From HK1 sp965215295 (GTDB lineage Bacteria > Pseudomonadota > Gammaproteobacteria > HK1), in NCBI GenBank assembly GCA_965215295.1, contig OZ244045.1:3348001-3412000 (forward strand): a stretch of 64,000 nt of DNA, given 5' to 3'. The notes beneath the pieces are model-generated. The model was not told where the DNA came from. It did not search any database and was given only the letters and a program-made list of their open reading frames with translations. Of the stretch, positions 26,434 through 38,147 are shown piece by piece. Each line of letters opens with the position of its first letter. Position 1 is the first letter of the stretch. The translations under genes and the position numbers were made by a program.

Positions 26434-27339
26434 GTTACCCGCCGCATCTTCGACTGGCAGGCGGTCGTTCCGGCCGTCGAGCCAAGCGTCTCGCCCCGGC
26501 CCCGCGACTTCCAAACCGGGTGCACGCTCTCGCGCTCGGGTCCGACCGGGGTGCACCAGCCCTGGCGGAGCTCCGGAAAACGCGCCGGTATCACTTCCTC
26601 GATACGGTGTTCGTTCGCTTCCCGGCATCGTGATCGAGGCAGTCGGGCACATTCGAACCGTACCTCGCGCGGTCTCGGCGTCGAGATTGCACGCTCACCT
26701 TCACGTTCACGCAACCGGCACATGACACCACTCCCCGGTTCGAGCCTCAGTAGTCCCGAGACCGCGTCGATGTCGAGCAGGTATCCCACGGGTCACGACC
26801 GGACATTGCATTTCCGCGTCGGAGTCGAGCCCGGGCTTCTGAAGGGCCGATGTTTCTCGCGAGGTCCAGATACGTTTCGGCGAAGTCGTGACGGCTCGAG
26901 GCAGCCCCCCTCGAAGCGGATACGATCGGTCCGTACCGCACCTGATTCACCGTACCGACTCCACTGCCTTACCGCGCCTCGCGGATGAGCCTCGGCAGGT
27001 TGCTTGCGGTGCGCTTCGGCGATCGAACGTCTGTCGATCATCAACTTAGTCGTGAGGTGTGTGGGCACGTAGATTACACCATATTGAAGGTCGCGCGCCG
27101 ACGAAAAGAGTAGACGGTCAGCCGGAGTGATCGGGACGCCCAATTACGTTCGCCTCGATCCTGTTACCGACGGCTTGAGAGCTTCCGTCACGGCCCTATG
27201 TTCAGGTCGATCTCCCGACGTTCCGGCGTCTCATGCCGCCCGGGATGCTCTCGCCCGCCCGGCACTTCCTCACGCGGCTTCTGTACGCCTTCACGATTGC
27301 GTGCCCCTGTGCAGCCCGACTCCACCGCCTTCTCCGGCT
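26434..27339. other. Long non-coding or degenerate stretch upstream of the ATPase operon
   Basis: About 900 bp without a convincing gene. Short frames on both strands show no conserved composition. The left part (26434-26900) could encode an N-terminal extension of the ATPase if an upstream start were used. The right part, 27020-27120, is AT-richer and may hold the operon promoter, but I could not identify clear hexamers. The right edge probably represents a breakpoint after the truncated gene at 27340. Confidence 0.5.
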
Positions 27340-27573
27340 TTATCTCGATCCCATTCGAATGCGGAAACCCGCTCTCCGGTGGCCGCTTCCAGCCTTGATG
27401 GCCTCGTGGTCGCACGCGAGGACCTCGGCCACCTGTGTAGAAGCGGGGCTGTGCGGACGGGACAGATCGGCGAAATGCAGAAACTCCAGACCGGCGGCCA
27501 GGGAGACATCCCCCTGACGCCATGCCTGGAGAGCTTGGTCGATCGTTCGTTCGTCCTCTTCCGACAAAGGCAT
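27340..27573 (-). pseudogene. Possibly 3'-truncated third gene of the TIGR04255 operon
   Basis: A 77-residue frame that starts protein-like (MPLSEEDERTIDQALQAWRQ, then GDVSLAAGLEFLHFADLS, then PASTQVAEVLACDHEAIKA) and decays into a basic, low-quality tail before its stop. It begins 6 bp after the HTH gene on the same strand, as expected of an operon member. My reading is an authentic gene cut off after about 60 codons. It could instead be a short intact protein. Confidence 0.5.
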
Positions 27574-27579
27574 GAAGTA

Positions 27580-28254
27580 TCAGCCCGTCGTTCCGGATGT
27601 CCGCCTGGCATGGACGGCGCGGGCCCTGGCCGGAACATCGGGCCGTTCCTGCTCGGCCCCCAGAAGAAGCGCTGGCGCTTTCGGTCGGCGGGCGTCCCGG
27701 GCGGCGCGAGAGAGGGGGGCATGGTGAGGCCCGGGTGCGGGAGCGCCCGCGACGCGGCCCATGGCTTCGTCGAAACGACCGTCCTTCATGAGGTCGAGCG
27801 TGGACACCCCCATGGCTTGGTCAACGGCCAGGAGCAGGGCCCGGGTGCCGACCTGCTCACCTTGGTCGAGGTGACGGACGGCCACCAGCATCCTGCGAAT
27901 GGTTCGATCGTGGCCGGCGGTAACGGACTTGCCGTTCGCCCAATGATGGACGCTTCGACGCGATACATCGAACAGGTCGCCGATTTCCTCCCACGTCAGG
28001 CCGGATCGGCGACGGATTTCCATGACGGCCTCGGCCGTGGATTCCGCCGGAGCATGTTCGATTTGTCCGATCGGGCCGGCGGCGGTGCGCTCGGAGCGCA
28101 GCACGATCGTTTCTCCGGCACCGGTGGCCGTCGCCGATCCTGGAAGCGTGGTGGCGATCAGGAATGCGAAGGTGGCCTCCATGTCAGGGCGATTCATGCA
28201 GCCGACCGCAGAAGTGCGCATGTCCGGTGCTTCGCATAGCGCGGTCTCGGTCAT
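27580..28254 (-). CDS. Helix-turn-helix protein of the TIGR04255 operon
   Basis: A 224-residue protein. Residues about 72-112 form an Xre/HTH-like motif (AVMEIRRRSGLTWEEIGDLF, then DVSRRSVHHWANGKS), probably DNA binding. The N-terminal 70 residues and the C-terminal 80 match nothing I know, and the last 60 are unusually rich in Ala/Arg/Pro. ATG 28252-28254 overlaps the stop of the upstream gene by 4 bp, so the pair is translationally coupled. It may autoregulate the operon through the palindromic site in the promoter spacer at 29108-29118. Confidence 0.75.
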   Translation of the reverse strand: MTETALCEAPDMRTSAVGCMNRPDMEATFAFLIATTLPGSATATGAGETIVLRSERTAAGPIGQIEHAPAESTAEAVMEIRRRSGLTWEEIGDLFDVSRRSVHHWANGKSVTAGHDRTIRRMLVAVRHLDQGEQVGTRALLLAVDQAMGVSTLDLMKDGRFDEAMGRVAGAPAPGPHHAPLSRAARDARRPKAPALLLGAEQERPDVPARARAVHARRTSGTTG

Positions 28255-29072
28255 GACTCTCCTCCGTAGAACGTCAGGAATTCCTCCGTAACCATTTCGC
28301 GAAAGAGCCAGTAGAGACATTCGGCAAAGCTCGTCGCGGTTGTCAGCAATTCTTCGCTCGTGAAGGGCAGCGACTCCGTCGTGAACATGTCCAGATCGAG
28401 AACCCAGCTCGGCTCGGCCACCGGCCCGAGGGCATTGGGATCGTAGGTCACGTCCTTGGGCAGCAGCCCCCAGCGTCCCTGGACGCGGGCGCCGTCCTGG
28501 GCCAGGAATTGCGCCTCGGTCATCAGATGGGTGAGAGATTCTCTCAGGGCGGAGTGCGGGTTCTCGGGAGACCGGACTATGCCGAGAATGTCGGGTCGGA
28601 TCAGGTCACCGATTCGATCGACCGCCTCGCCGGTGAGCCGGTCGATGTAGCGCAACCCGAAGCGGCTGGCCGACGCGGGCTCGAATGCCTCCTCGACCGC
28701 GGAAACGACGGTACGCAAGCGGCCGAGAAAATCGTTCCGGCTCTCGTAGGAAGAGGTTTCGAGGGCCACGAAGTCCACCCCCAACGACACCCGCCAGCGG
28801 GGGTCCTTCTCCCGATCGGCGAGTCGCCAGATGAGGGCTTGGCGGACGTTCGGGGCCTGTCCGCCGGGCAACTCGATGCTGTGAACCTGATCCTGGCTGA
28901 GATTCGGATAGGTCTCGCGGAGTGCGTCCTGCAATATGGCGACCCTGCCGGGGTCACGAATTGCCAGGATGAGCGGGAAGCGCGCCTGGGCGATGACGCG
29001 CGCCAAGGGTGCACGAAGCAGGTGCACCTCTGGTGTCCTCCGCGTGGGATTCAACGGCGTCGGTTCATTCAT
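28251..29072 (-). CDS. TIGR04255 family protein
   Basis: A 273-residue protein matching the sporadically distributed TIGR04255 family of unknown function. Family-like features are PLARVIAQARFPLILAI, WRVSLGVDFVALETSSYESR, then LRTVVSAVEEAFEPASASRF, then GLRYIDRLTG, and the C-terminal SFAECLYWLFREMVTEEFLT. ATG 29072 has GGAGAGGG about 7 nt upstream. It heads a two- or three-gene operon with the HTH protein and the short frame at 27340. Genes of this family often sit in mobile or defence regions, as here, but no activity is established. Confidence 0.8.
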   Translation of the reverse strand: MNEPTPLNPTRRTPEVHLLRAPLARVIAQARFPLILAIRDPGRVAILQDALRETYPNLSQDQVHSIELPGGQAPNVRQALIWRLADREKDPRWRVSLGVDFVALETSSYESRNDFLGRLRTVVSAVEEAFEPASASRFGLRYIDRLTGEAVDRIGDLIRPDILGIVRSPENPHSALRESLTHLMTEAQFLAQDGARVQGRWGLLPKDVTYDPNALGPVAEPSWVLDLDMFTTESLPFTSEELLTTATSFAECLYWLFREMVTEEFLTFYGGES

Positions 29073-29095
29073 TTCATGTCCCTCTCCACACCCTG

Positions 29096-29124
29096 ACTGT
29101 ATGTGAATCACACTGTGAAGTGAA
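29096..29124 (-). promoter_or_regulatory. Candidate promoter with palindromic operator in the spacer
   Basis: On the minus strand TTCACT (29119-29124) and TACAGT (29096-29101) are separated by exactly 17 bp. The spacer contains the near-perfect palindrome TCACAGTGTGA (29108-29118). The -10 lies 23 bp before the ATG of the TIGR04255 gene. The position suggests repression by the operon's own HTH protein. Confidence 0.55.
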
Positions 29125-29506
29125 ACCCTTGAAACGAGCCACGCACATGTGAACTGCGGGACGTCGTCATTCGGTCGGCTCTCGACGGTGCCGCATGTCG
29201 AGCCAAGACGTGAATCCCGACGACATCCGGCGCGCGCCGCTCGAGCAGTTCGATGTCCCGGAGCTGTACGGGGTATGCATGGGACAGCCCGTTTGGTGTC
29301 GGGGGTCCGCTCGCATGGGCGGCGGGGTGGGCCAAGGGCCAACGCAATCCGTCTCCGCACACCCGAGGACCCCCGCACGGCAAGTGCTGGCCCGCGTTCA
29401 ACTACGCGCGCGACCCTCACACCGCCGCAGTCGCGTGGGGCGGCGCCGCTCGCCCTGTCTGTTGGTGTTGGACAAGGCGCACGCCATGGATCGGACAGCA
29501 GGTTCT
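29125..29506. other. Intergenic region between the TIGR04255 operon and HigBA
   Basis: About 380 bp between divergent units. Short frames exist on both strands, but none has family resemblance or conserved-looking composition. I see nothing else definite. Confidence 0.4.
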
Positions 29507-29535
29507 TTTACGGAAGACATAACAGCGACTACACT
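29507..29535 (+). promoter_or_regulatory. Candidate promoter of higBA
   Basis: TTTACG (29507-29512) and TACACT (29530-29535) are 17 bp apart and end 8 bp before the higB ATG. That leaves almost no leader and no ribosome binding site, so the mRNA may be nearly leaderless. Confidence 0.4.
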
Positions 29536-29543
29536 GGGCACGC

Positions 29544-29822
29544 ATGATACGAAGCTTCAAGGATCGGGCGACTCGACGCTTCTTCGAGGGGCAGCGCATC
29601 GCGACATTTCAGAGCTTCGCCCGGCAAGCGGCGCGTCGCCTGACCCTGCTGGACAGCGCGGAGACGCTTGGTGACCTTGCCGCACTGCCGAGCAACCGAT
29701 TGGAAGCTCTGCGGGGCGACCGCGCCGGTCAGCACAGCATTCGGATCAACGTGCAATGGCGCATCTGCTTCCGTTGGACGGACGACGGGCCATGGGACGT
29801 CGAGATCGTTGACTATCACTGA
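29544..29822 (+). CDS. higB: HigB-like toxin (RelE/ParE superfamily)
   Basis: A 92-residue toxin of the HigB/plasmid-killer branch of RelE-like ribosome-dependent mRNA interferases. Typical elements are MIRSFKDRATRRFFEG, ARRLTLLDSAETLGDLAALP, RLEALRGDRAGQHSIRIN and WRICFRWTDDGPWDVEIVDYH, the last holding the conserved basic and aromatic surface. Length and order (toxin before antitoxin) are those of hig systems. Stop and antitoxin start are 11 bp apart. Confidence 0.95.
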   Translation: MIRSFKDRATRRFFEGQRIATFQSFARQAARRLTLLDSAETLGDLAALPSNRLEALRGDRAGQHSIRINVQWRICFRWTDDGPWDVEIVDYH

Positions 29823-29833
29823 GGGGGTTTGAC

Positions 29834-30139
29834 GTGAACGCAAAGAACGGCATGAGGCCGGTGCACCCCGGCGAAATCCTGCGCGATGAACTCGACGAGG
29901 TCGGGCTGTCGGCCAATGCGCTGTCGAAGGCTCTTGGCGTACCGGTGAACCGGGTGACGATGATCCTGAACGGCCAGCGGGGCGTGAGCGCGGACACGGC
30001 CTTGCGGCTGGCGCGGTATTTCGGGACGTCGCCGCAGCTCTGGATGAACTTGCAGAAGACTTGGGAACTTCGCCAGGCGGAAATCACGGCAGGCCGCGAG
30101 ATCGACGAGAAAGTGACGCCTCGGCAATCGGCGGCATGA
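29834..30139 (+). CDS. higA: HigA-like antitoxin (Xre family)
   Basis: A 101-residue HigA antitoxin with the family N-terminus RPVHPGEILRDELDEVGLSA and a helix-turn-helix (LSKALGVPVNRVTMILNGQR), ending in the dimerisation helices TALRLARYFGTSPQLWMNLQ. The start is GTG 29834 after gaggggg; ATG 29852 is an alternative. It should neutralise HigB and repress the shared promoter. Confidence 0.95.
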   Translation: MNAKNGMRPVHPGEILRDELDEVGLSANALSKALGVPVNRVTMILNGQRGVSADTALRLARYFGTSPQLWMNLQKTWELRQAEITAGREIDEKVTPRQSAA

Positions 30140-30150
30140 GGGGGTAGTCG

Positions 30151-30712
30151 ACGACCGCTCCCGACTTTCAGTCTCGGCCGGAGGCGAATCAGACGGTTCG
30201 CTATCCCGTTCTGCACGGCAACGAGCCGTGGACCGCGCAAGGCTCGGCGCCGCCCGGGTGGGCGACGCGCGATCATGCCGAGGCGCTGCCCGACAGGAAG
30301 CGCCGCGCGTTGGCGCGCTTCCGGTCGCAGGCGTACCATCTGGTGGACATCACCGAGGGGCCGGTTGACGGGCGAGGGGTCACAGGGATCGCAGAGGTTC
30401 CCGCCGTTCGAGGAGATGGAGAGGGCAGGAGGAGGAAGGCGCATGGCAACGATATGGGAAGCGAAAGTGGACCGGTACAAGGCCGGCTTGCTCGCCCAGG
30501 GTGTGGCCGACGGTGAGCAGCGAGCACTGTGCCGGGTGGCGGCGCGGCGTTTCGGGGACGACGACGCCGAGCGGCTCCGCCCGTTGTTGCACCGAGTGCC
30601 CGTGGACGGGCTCGCCCAAGTCGGCGACTGGCTGGTCGACTGCGAGACGGGCGAGGAGATGATCCGCCGCGTCGAGGTGCTGGCGGCGAACGGCTCGCCT
30701 GCCGGACGCTGA
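30151..30712 (+). pseudogene. Degraded Rpn-family (PD-(D/E)XK transposase-like) gene
   Basis: Two out-of-register pieces of one Rpn/transposase-31-like gene. The first frame (30151 to about 30390) reads VRYPVLHGNEPWTA, then LARFRSQAYHLVDIT, the pattern found after the nuclease core in these recombination-promoting nucleases. The second frame (from ATG 30443) reads MATIWEAKVDRYKAGLLAQG, then LCRVAARRFGDDDAERLRPL, the family's C-terminal helical tail. The catalytic N-terminal part is absent and a frameshift separates the two pieces. The C-terminal 89-residue frame could still be translated on its own. Confidence 0.6.
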
Positions 30713-30809
30713 GAACGGCGATACCCTGTCGGCCCATCGAGGACTGCGGCCTCATCGGCGACATGCACACCGTGGCGCCCTGAAGAACAACCATTCGGGT
30801 GGGGGACTC

Positions 30810-31183
30810 GTGGAACCGGCAACTGCCGAGGATTACTTGGTAGTTCGAACCGAGGGCAGGCGCCGGGTCCGGCGCACCCTGAAGCACTACAACCTGGATG
30901 CCGTCATCTCCGTCGGCTACCGCGTCAAGTCCCCGCGCGGCACACAGTTCCGCATCCGGGCCACCCGCACCCTGCGGGACCATCCGGTGCGGGGCTGCAC
31001 CCTGAACGAGCGGCGGCTGGCGGAGCGCGGTCTCCGGGAGGCCCGCGAAACCCTCGACCTCCTTGCCCGGACGTTGCTTGCCCGGACGCTGCGCAACCGG
31101 ACGCCGCGCCGCCGGGCGCTGGTGGACGATACCGGGCGAAGCGTCAATCTGCCGGCGGCGCCCCTGCCGGCGGCTCCCGCCGA

Positions 31184-31187
<4 letters not shown>
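30810..31187 (+). pseudogene. RhuM-family fragment (N-terminal part missing)
   Basis: A 125-residue frame whose core matches the middle of RhuM-family proteins: DYLVVRTEGRRRVRRTLKHY, NLDAVISVGYRVKSPRGTQF and RATRTLRDHPVRGCTLNERR. Intact relatives are about 330 residues with an N-terminal helix-turn-helix region that is missing here. The C-terminus ends in an Arg/Pro/Ala-rich stretch. RhuM genes are common passengers between type I restriction genes, and this one overlaps hsdR by 4 bp (ATGA). Confidence 0.7.
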
Positions 31188-34321
<3,134 letters not shown>

Positions 34322-34362
34322 AGCGGAGGACTCGTCCGCCGGCCGATGGAAGCGGCCTCACG

Positions 34363-35946
34363 TCATGCGGCGCCGGTCGCGCACGCCCAGGGTGACGTCA
34401 CGCATGCGGCGCCGACCGTTGCGCCCCCGGAAGCCTCGTAGCCGGCAAGGTTCGGGCTCGCGAAGAAGGACGGATGGACCCCGTGCCGGGCCACCCGCAC
34501 GTCGTGGCGTTCGGCCAGTGCAGCGATCGTGTCCGCCGAAAGCGCAGCGTCCGCGGTGATGGGCGGGGCTCCGCTGACATCGATCCGGGGCGTGTGCATC
34601 GCGTCGTCCATGGACATCGAATGGTCGACGAGGAACGACACGAGCTGGAAGACGGCGGGCAGGATGCGCCGCCCGCCCGACGCGCCGGCCGCGAACCGCA
34701 GGCCGTCGGCCCGCTCCACGACGGTCGGGCACATGTTCGACAGCGGCCACTTGCCGGGAGCGATCGAGTTGGGGCGCCCCGGGCGCGGATCGAACCACAT
34801 CATGCCGTTGTTCATCAGGATCCCGGTGCCCGGCAACACCATCCTCGATCCGAATATCGAGAGCAGGGTCTGAGTCAGCGCGACCATATTGCCGTCCCGG
34901 TCGGCGACGCCGAGATGGGTGGTGCAGCCCGGCGCCGGTGAATCGTCCACGTCGCCCATCGTCGCGAGCCGGTCACGCCAGGCATCGAGCAGGGATGACG
35001 CGTACGCGAGATAGGCGGCGGCATCCGGCCGCGAGCCGGACGGCGCGAACCGCTCCCCGAGCAGGCCGAGCGCGTGCCGCAGGGTCGGTCCGGCCGAAAG
35101 CCCGGACGCGGCGTGGACGAGCGCATCGCGGTACCGGTGCCGGTCCGCGTCGACGATGCGCGCGGCGTATCCGGCGAGATCGTCCGCCGAGAGCGGAGAG
35201 CCCGCATCGTTGCAGTCGCGCACGATCCGCCGCGCAATCTCCCCCTCGTAGAAGTCGCGCGGACCCGCGTCGCGGAGCCGGGCATACGTCTCGCCGAGGG
35301 CGCCGAGCCGGATCACGGGCGCGGTGTCGCCCCAGCCCGGCGCGGGGACGTGGCCGGAGGGGAGGTAAATCCGGGCGGTCTCGGGAAACCGGGCGAGCGA
35401 TGCCGCCTCGCTCGCGATCTTCAGCGTCGCGTACCAGTCGACGGCCATGCCTCGCCGCGCGTGCTCGACGGCCGGCGCGATCGCATCACGCCACGACCGC
35501 GTCCCGAACCGTTCGAGCGCCGCCGCGTGCCCGGCGATGAAGCCCGGCACCGCGATCGAGAGCGGGCCGAGCACGTTGCGATCCTCCACCACGGCCGGCC
35601 ACCCGAACAGATCCGTGTCGACTCCGTCCGCAAGCGGGTACGCGGCCGGGTCGATCCCGCGCGGCGCGCGCATGCCGAACTCCACCACGCAGGCCCGACG
35701 TTCCGCCGCAACGTAAACGACCATGAATCCGCCACCGCCGAGTCCGCTCATCCACGGCTCCACCGTTCCGATCGCGAGGCCCGCCGCCACCGCGGCATCC
35801 ACCGCGTTGCCGCCCGCCTCGAGCATCCGGGCGCCGATCCGCGACGCAAGATAGTGCTGGCTGGTGACGACGCCGCCGGCAGCACGGACCGCCGGCTTGC
35901 GAATGGTCCAGCTCTCGTGGGTCGGATGAACGGTCGATGGAGTCAT
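34363..35946 (-). CDS. Gamma-glutamyltransferase family protein
   Basis: A 527-residue member of the gamma-glutamyltranspeptidase family, made as a precursor that cleaves itself before a Thr. The likely nucleophile is the first Thr of CTTHLGVADRDGNMVALTQT. Other family blocks are ARMLEAGGNAVDAAVAAGLA, GLGGGGFMVVY, NMCPTVVERADG and GASGGRRILPAV. No signal peptide is seen, so it may act in the cytoplasm and could hydrolyse glutathione-like or other gamma-glutamyl compounds. ATG 35944-35946 is in the proximal copy of a duplicated gene start. The C-terminal residues face the end of hsdR (convergent). Confidence 0.9.
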   Translation of the reverse strand: MTPSTVHPTHESWTIRKPAVRAAGGVVTSQHYLASRIGARMLEAGGNAVDAAVAAGLAIGTVEPWMSGLGGGGFMVVYVAAERRACVVEFGMRAPRGIDPAAYPLADGVDTDLFGWPAVVEDRNVLGPLSIAVPGFIAGHAAALERFGTRSWRDAIAPAVEHARRGMAVDWYATLKIASEAASLARFPETARIYLPSGHVPAPGWGDTAPVIRLGALGETYARLRDAGPRDFYEGEIARRIVRDCNDAGSPLSADDLAGYAARIVDADRHRYRDALVHAASGLSAGPTLRHALGLLGERFAPSGSRPDAAAYLAYASSLLDAWRDRLATMGDVDDSPAPGCTTHLGVADRDGNMVALTQTLLSIFGSRMVLPGTGILMNNGMMWFDPRPGRPNSIAPGKWPLSNMCPTVVERADGLRFAAGASGGRRILPAVFQLVSFLVDHSMSMDDAMHTPRIDVSGAPPITADAALSADTIAALAERHDVRVARHGVHPSFFASPNLAGYEASGGATVGAACVTSPWACATGAA

Positions 35947-36092
35947 GGCGATGCTCGACGGGACGGGAATCGCCGGCTGGTGACGACGCCGCCGGCAGCG
36001 TGGACCGCCGGCTTGCGAATGGTCCAGCTCTCGTGGGTCGGATGAACGGTCGATGGAGTCATGGCGATGCTCGACGGGACGGGAGTCGAGGG
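35861..36092. repeat. Tandem duplication of the ggt gene start, period 116 bp
   Basis: Units 35861-35976 and 35977-36092 are near-identical, including the start codon (minus-strand ATG at 35944-35946 and 36060-36062) and the first 28 codons. 116 is not a multiple of three, so the outer copy is out of frame with the gene. Confidence 0.95.
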
Positions 36093-36470
36093 CGCCGAAC
36101 CGGAGCCGGCGCACCCGTGCCGATCATGACTCATGCCGGATGGTTGCGGGAGTGGCGGCGCCAAGCCGAGCCGGTGCCGCCCGCTCCGGCAGCCCTCGGT
36201 CCCCTCCGCGGGCGGGAGTGACCGTCGAGACCGTCAGCCGGCCGACGCCGACCGCCTCGGCGCCCTCCGCGGGCGGGAGTGACGGCGCCGGATCGAATCC
36301 GGTGCGCCGGGATGAACCCGGACGTACCATGCCCCTGCGCCGGTTGAGAGCCCGGCACGGCCGGAAGTCCCGGGAACGTCCCGCGTGGCCGGCTCGACGG
36401 TCCGGTTCGGGCGCGGGCCGTACAATCGCACCGCGGTGTCCGGACCACGCGGACCATCGGGACACCGGGA
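36093..36470. other. Repeat-bearing intergenic region
   Basis: About 380 bp with no supported gene. A 21-bp word (ccctccgcgggcgggagtgac) occurs at 36202 and 36263, 61 bp apart. The rest is GC-rich with many short palindromes of ccgg/cggc type. Confidence 0.6.
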
Positions 36471-36637
36471 AAGAGCCGGGATCCCGGCAAGGCCGACAAG
36501 GAGCCGGGACCCCGGCAGGGCCGACAAGGAGCCGGGACCTCGGCAGGGCCGACAAGGAGCCGGGACTCCGGCAAGGCCGACAAGGAGCCGGGACCCCGGC
36601 AAGGCCGACAAAGAGCCGGGACCCCGGCAGGGCCGAC
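36471..36637. repeat. 28-bp tandem repeat, about six copies
   Basis: Head-to-tail units of the form aaggccgacaagg followed by agccgggaccccggc begin at 36489, 36517, 36545, 36573 and 36601, with a partial unit before (36471) and after (36629). There are no spacers. The array ends about 20 bp before the NUDIX gene start, so changes in copy number would move its upstream sequences. Confidence 0.95.
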
Positions 36638-36656
36638 GACGAAGGGAGGGAAGCGG

Positions 36657-37274
36657 GTGGCCGGAGAGGACGTGGAGCTGCTCGGCAGGGACGTCGTCTA
36701 CGACGGCCACTTCCGTCTCGACCGCTACCGCCTGCGCCACCGGCAGTTCGCCGGCGGCCTCGGGCCGGTGCTCACACGCGAAGTGCTGGAACGCGGCATG
36801 GTCGCCGCGGTCCTCCCGGTGGACCCCGGGCGCGACCGCGTCGTGCTCATCGAACAGTTCCGCCCGGGAGCGTGGGCCGCGGGCCGGAACCCGTGGCTCC
36901 TGGAGTGCGTGGCGGGCGTCATCGAGCCGGGCGAGACGCCCGAAGAGCTGGCGCGGCGGGAAGCGCTGGAGGAGGCGGGCTGCGTCATCACCGATCTCGT
37001 CCCCATCGCGACGTTCCTCACGAGTCCCGGAGCCACCACCGAGACGGTGCACCTGTTCTGCGGCCGGGTCGCGAGCGACGGAGTCGGGGGGCTCCACGGC
37101 CTGGGGACGGAGGGCGAAGACATCCGGGCAACGACGATACCGATCTCCGAGGCGGTGGCGTTGCTCGACGAGGGGAGGATCGTCAACGCCAAGACGATCA
37201 TCGCGCTGCAATGGCTCGCACGGCACCATGCCTCCCTGAAGCGGCGCTGGCCGGAAGCCCGTCCCGATGAATGA
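36657..37274 (+). CDS. NUDIX hydrolase, ADP-ribose pyrophosphatase-like
   Basis: A 205-residue NUDIX enzyme. The complete Nudix box is GVIEPGETPEELARREALEE followed by AGC, giving the Mg-binding Glu residues. The N-terminal part (DVVYDGHFRLDRYRLRH) and the GRNPWLLECVAG lead-in resemble ADP-ribose pyrophosphatases (NudF-like), which cleave ADP-ribose to AMP and ribose-5-phosphate. The GTG start at 36657 has gggagg about 7 nt upstream. It overlaps the next gene by 8 bp, so the two are co-translated. Confidence 0.92.
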   Translation: MAGEDVELLGRDVVYDGHFRLDRYRLRHRQFAGGLGPVLTREVLERGMVAAVLPVDPGRDRVVLIEQFRPGAWAAGRNPWLLECVAGVIEPGETPEELARREALEEAGCVITDLVPIATFLTSPGATTETVHLFCGRVASDGVGGLHGLGTEGEDIRATTIPISEAVALLDEGRIVNAKTIIALQWLARHHASLKRRWPEARPDE

Positions 37275-38100
37275 CCTCGTACTCGCCGGTATCGCGGTCT
37301 ATCCGTTGAAGTCCGGCGCCGGGCTCGACCTGGACGCACGCGAGGTGGAGCCGTGCGGCCTGCGCGGCGATCGCCGCTGGATGGTGATCGACGCCGACGG
37401 GGTGTGCGTCACCGCCCGCGAGCGGCCGCAACTGGTGCGGATACGGGCCGAGGCCGCAGGCCCGGATCTTCAGCTCCGGATGGACGGCCGCGAGACGCTC
37501 ACCGTACGGTACCCGGATGCGGGATCGCGCTCGGCACGGACCTGGATCTGGGGACAGGAGTGCGGCGCCCTGGATGCCGGCGATGCCGCCGCGCGGTGGA
37601 TGTCGGACGCGCTGGACAGGCCGGTGCGGCTCGTTGCGATGGACGATCGCGCCAAGCGCCGACCCGACCCGGAGTGCACGCTCCCCGAAGACGAAGTGAG
37701 CTTCGCCGACTGCTACCCGGTGCTCGTCATCGGCCGAAGCTCGCTCGACGACCTGAACACCCGTACTCCGACCCCGGTGTCGATGCGCCGGTTCCGGCCC
37801 AACTTCGTGGTCGGCGGCGGCACACCGTACGCGGAGGACGACTGGCGCCGCATCCGGATCGGCTCGGTGGAGTTCGAAGGGGTCGAGAACTGCGAACGGT
37901 GCGAGCTGCCGACCGTCGACCCCGACACCGGCATCCCGGACTCGAAGCGCGAGCCGATGCGCACCCTCGCCCGCTATCGTCGCCGCACCACCGGCGGGGT
38001 GTTCCTGGGCCAGAACCTGGTGCCGCGCGACACCGGAACGGTCCGCGTCGGCGATCGCGTCGTGGTGCTGGAGTCCGCGAGGAGCGGGCAGGCCGGATAG
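37267..38100 (+). CDS. MOSC domain-containing protein (YcbX/mARC-like)
   Basis: A 277-residue protein with an N-terminal MOSC-associated beta barrel (LAGIAVYPLKSGAGLDLDAR, then GLRGDRRWMVID) and a C-terminal MOSC domain (RRFRPNFVVGGGTPYAEDDW, ENCERCELPTVDPDTG, FLGQNLVPRDTGTVRVGD). The conserved Cys in NCERCELPT is the likely molybdenum or sulfur ligand. Relatives reduce N-hydroxylated compounds. The frame begins inside the end of the NUDIX gene. No ferredoxin domain is attached. Confidence 0.92.
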   Translation: MNDLVLAGIAVYPLKSGAGLDLDAREVEPCGLRGDRRWMVIDADGVCVTARERPQLVRIRAEAAGPDLQLRMDGRETLTVRYPDAGSRSARTWIWGQECGALDAGDAAARWMSDALDRPVRLVAMDDRAKRRPDPECTLPEDEVSFADCYPVLVIGRSSLDDLNTRTPTPVSMRRFRPNFVVGGGTPYAEDDWRRIRIGSVEFEGVENCERCELPTVDPDTGIPDSKREPMRTLARYRRRTTGGVFLGQNLVPRDTGTVRVGDRVVVLESARSGQAG

Positions 38101-38120
38101 CCGGCACGGCCCGTGCCGGC
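38100..38120 (+). terminator. Hairpin directly after the MOSC stop
   Basis: A 9-bp perfect stem (gccggcacg/cgtgccggc) with a 3-nt loop begins at the last base of the stop codon. No T-run follows, so intrinsic termination is uncertain. Confidence 0.35.
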
Positions 38121-38147
38121 AAGCGTCGGCAAGGGGCGGCGTCCGGT

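Noticed and set aside
26434..26652. N-terminal 73-residue extension of the dual ATPase
   Set aside because: Composition is Arg/Gly/Pro-rich and unlike the rest; the family fold begins right after the GTG at 26433. Not excluded, but not supported.
26793..27143. A 116-residue minus-strand frame upstream of the ATPase operon
   Set aside because: No recognisable motif, no ribosome binding site and composition typical of a chance frame.
36471..36637. Possible CRISPR array
   Set aside because: The 28-bp units are directly adjacent with no unique spacers, and no cas genes are nearby; it is a minisatellite.
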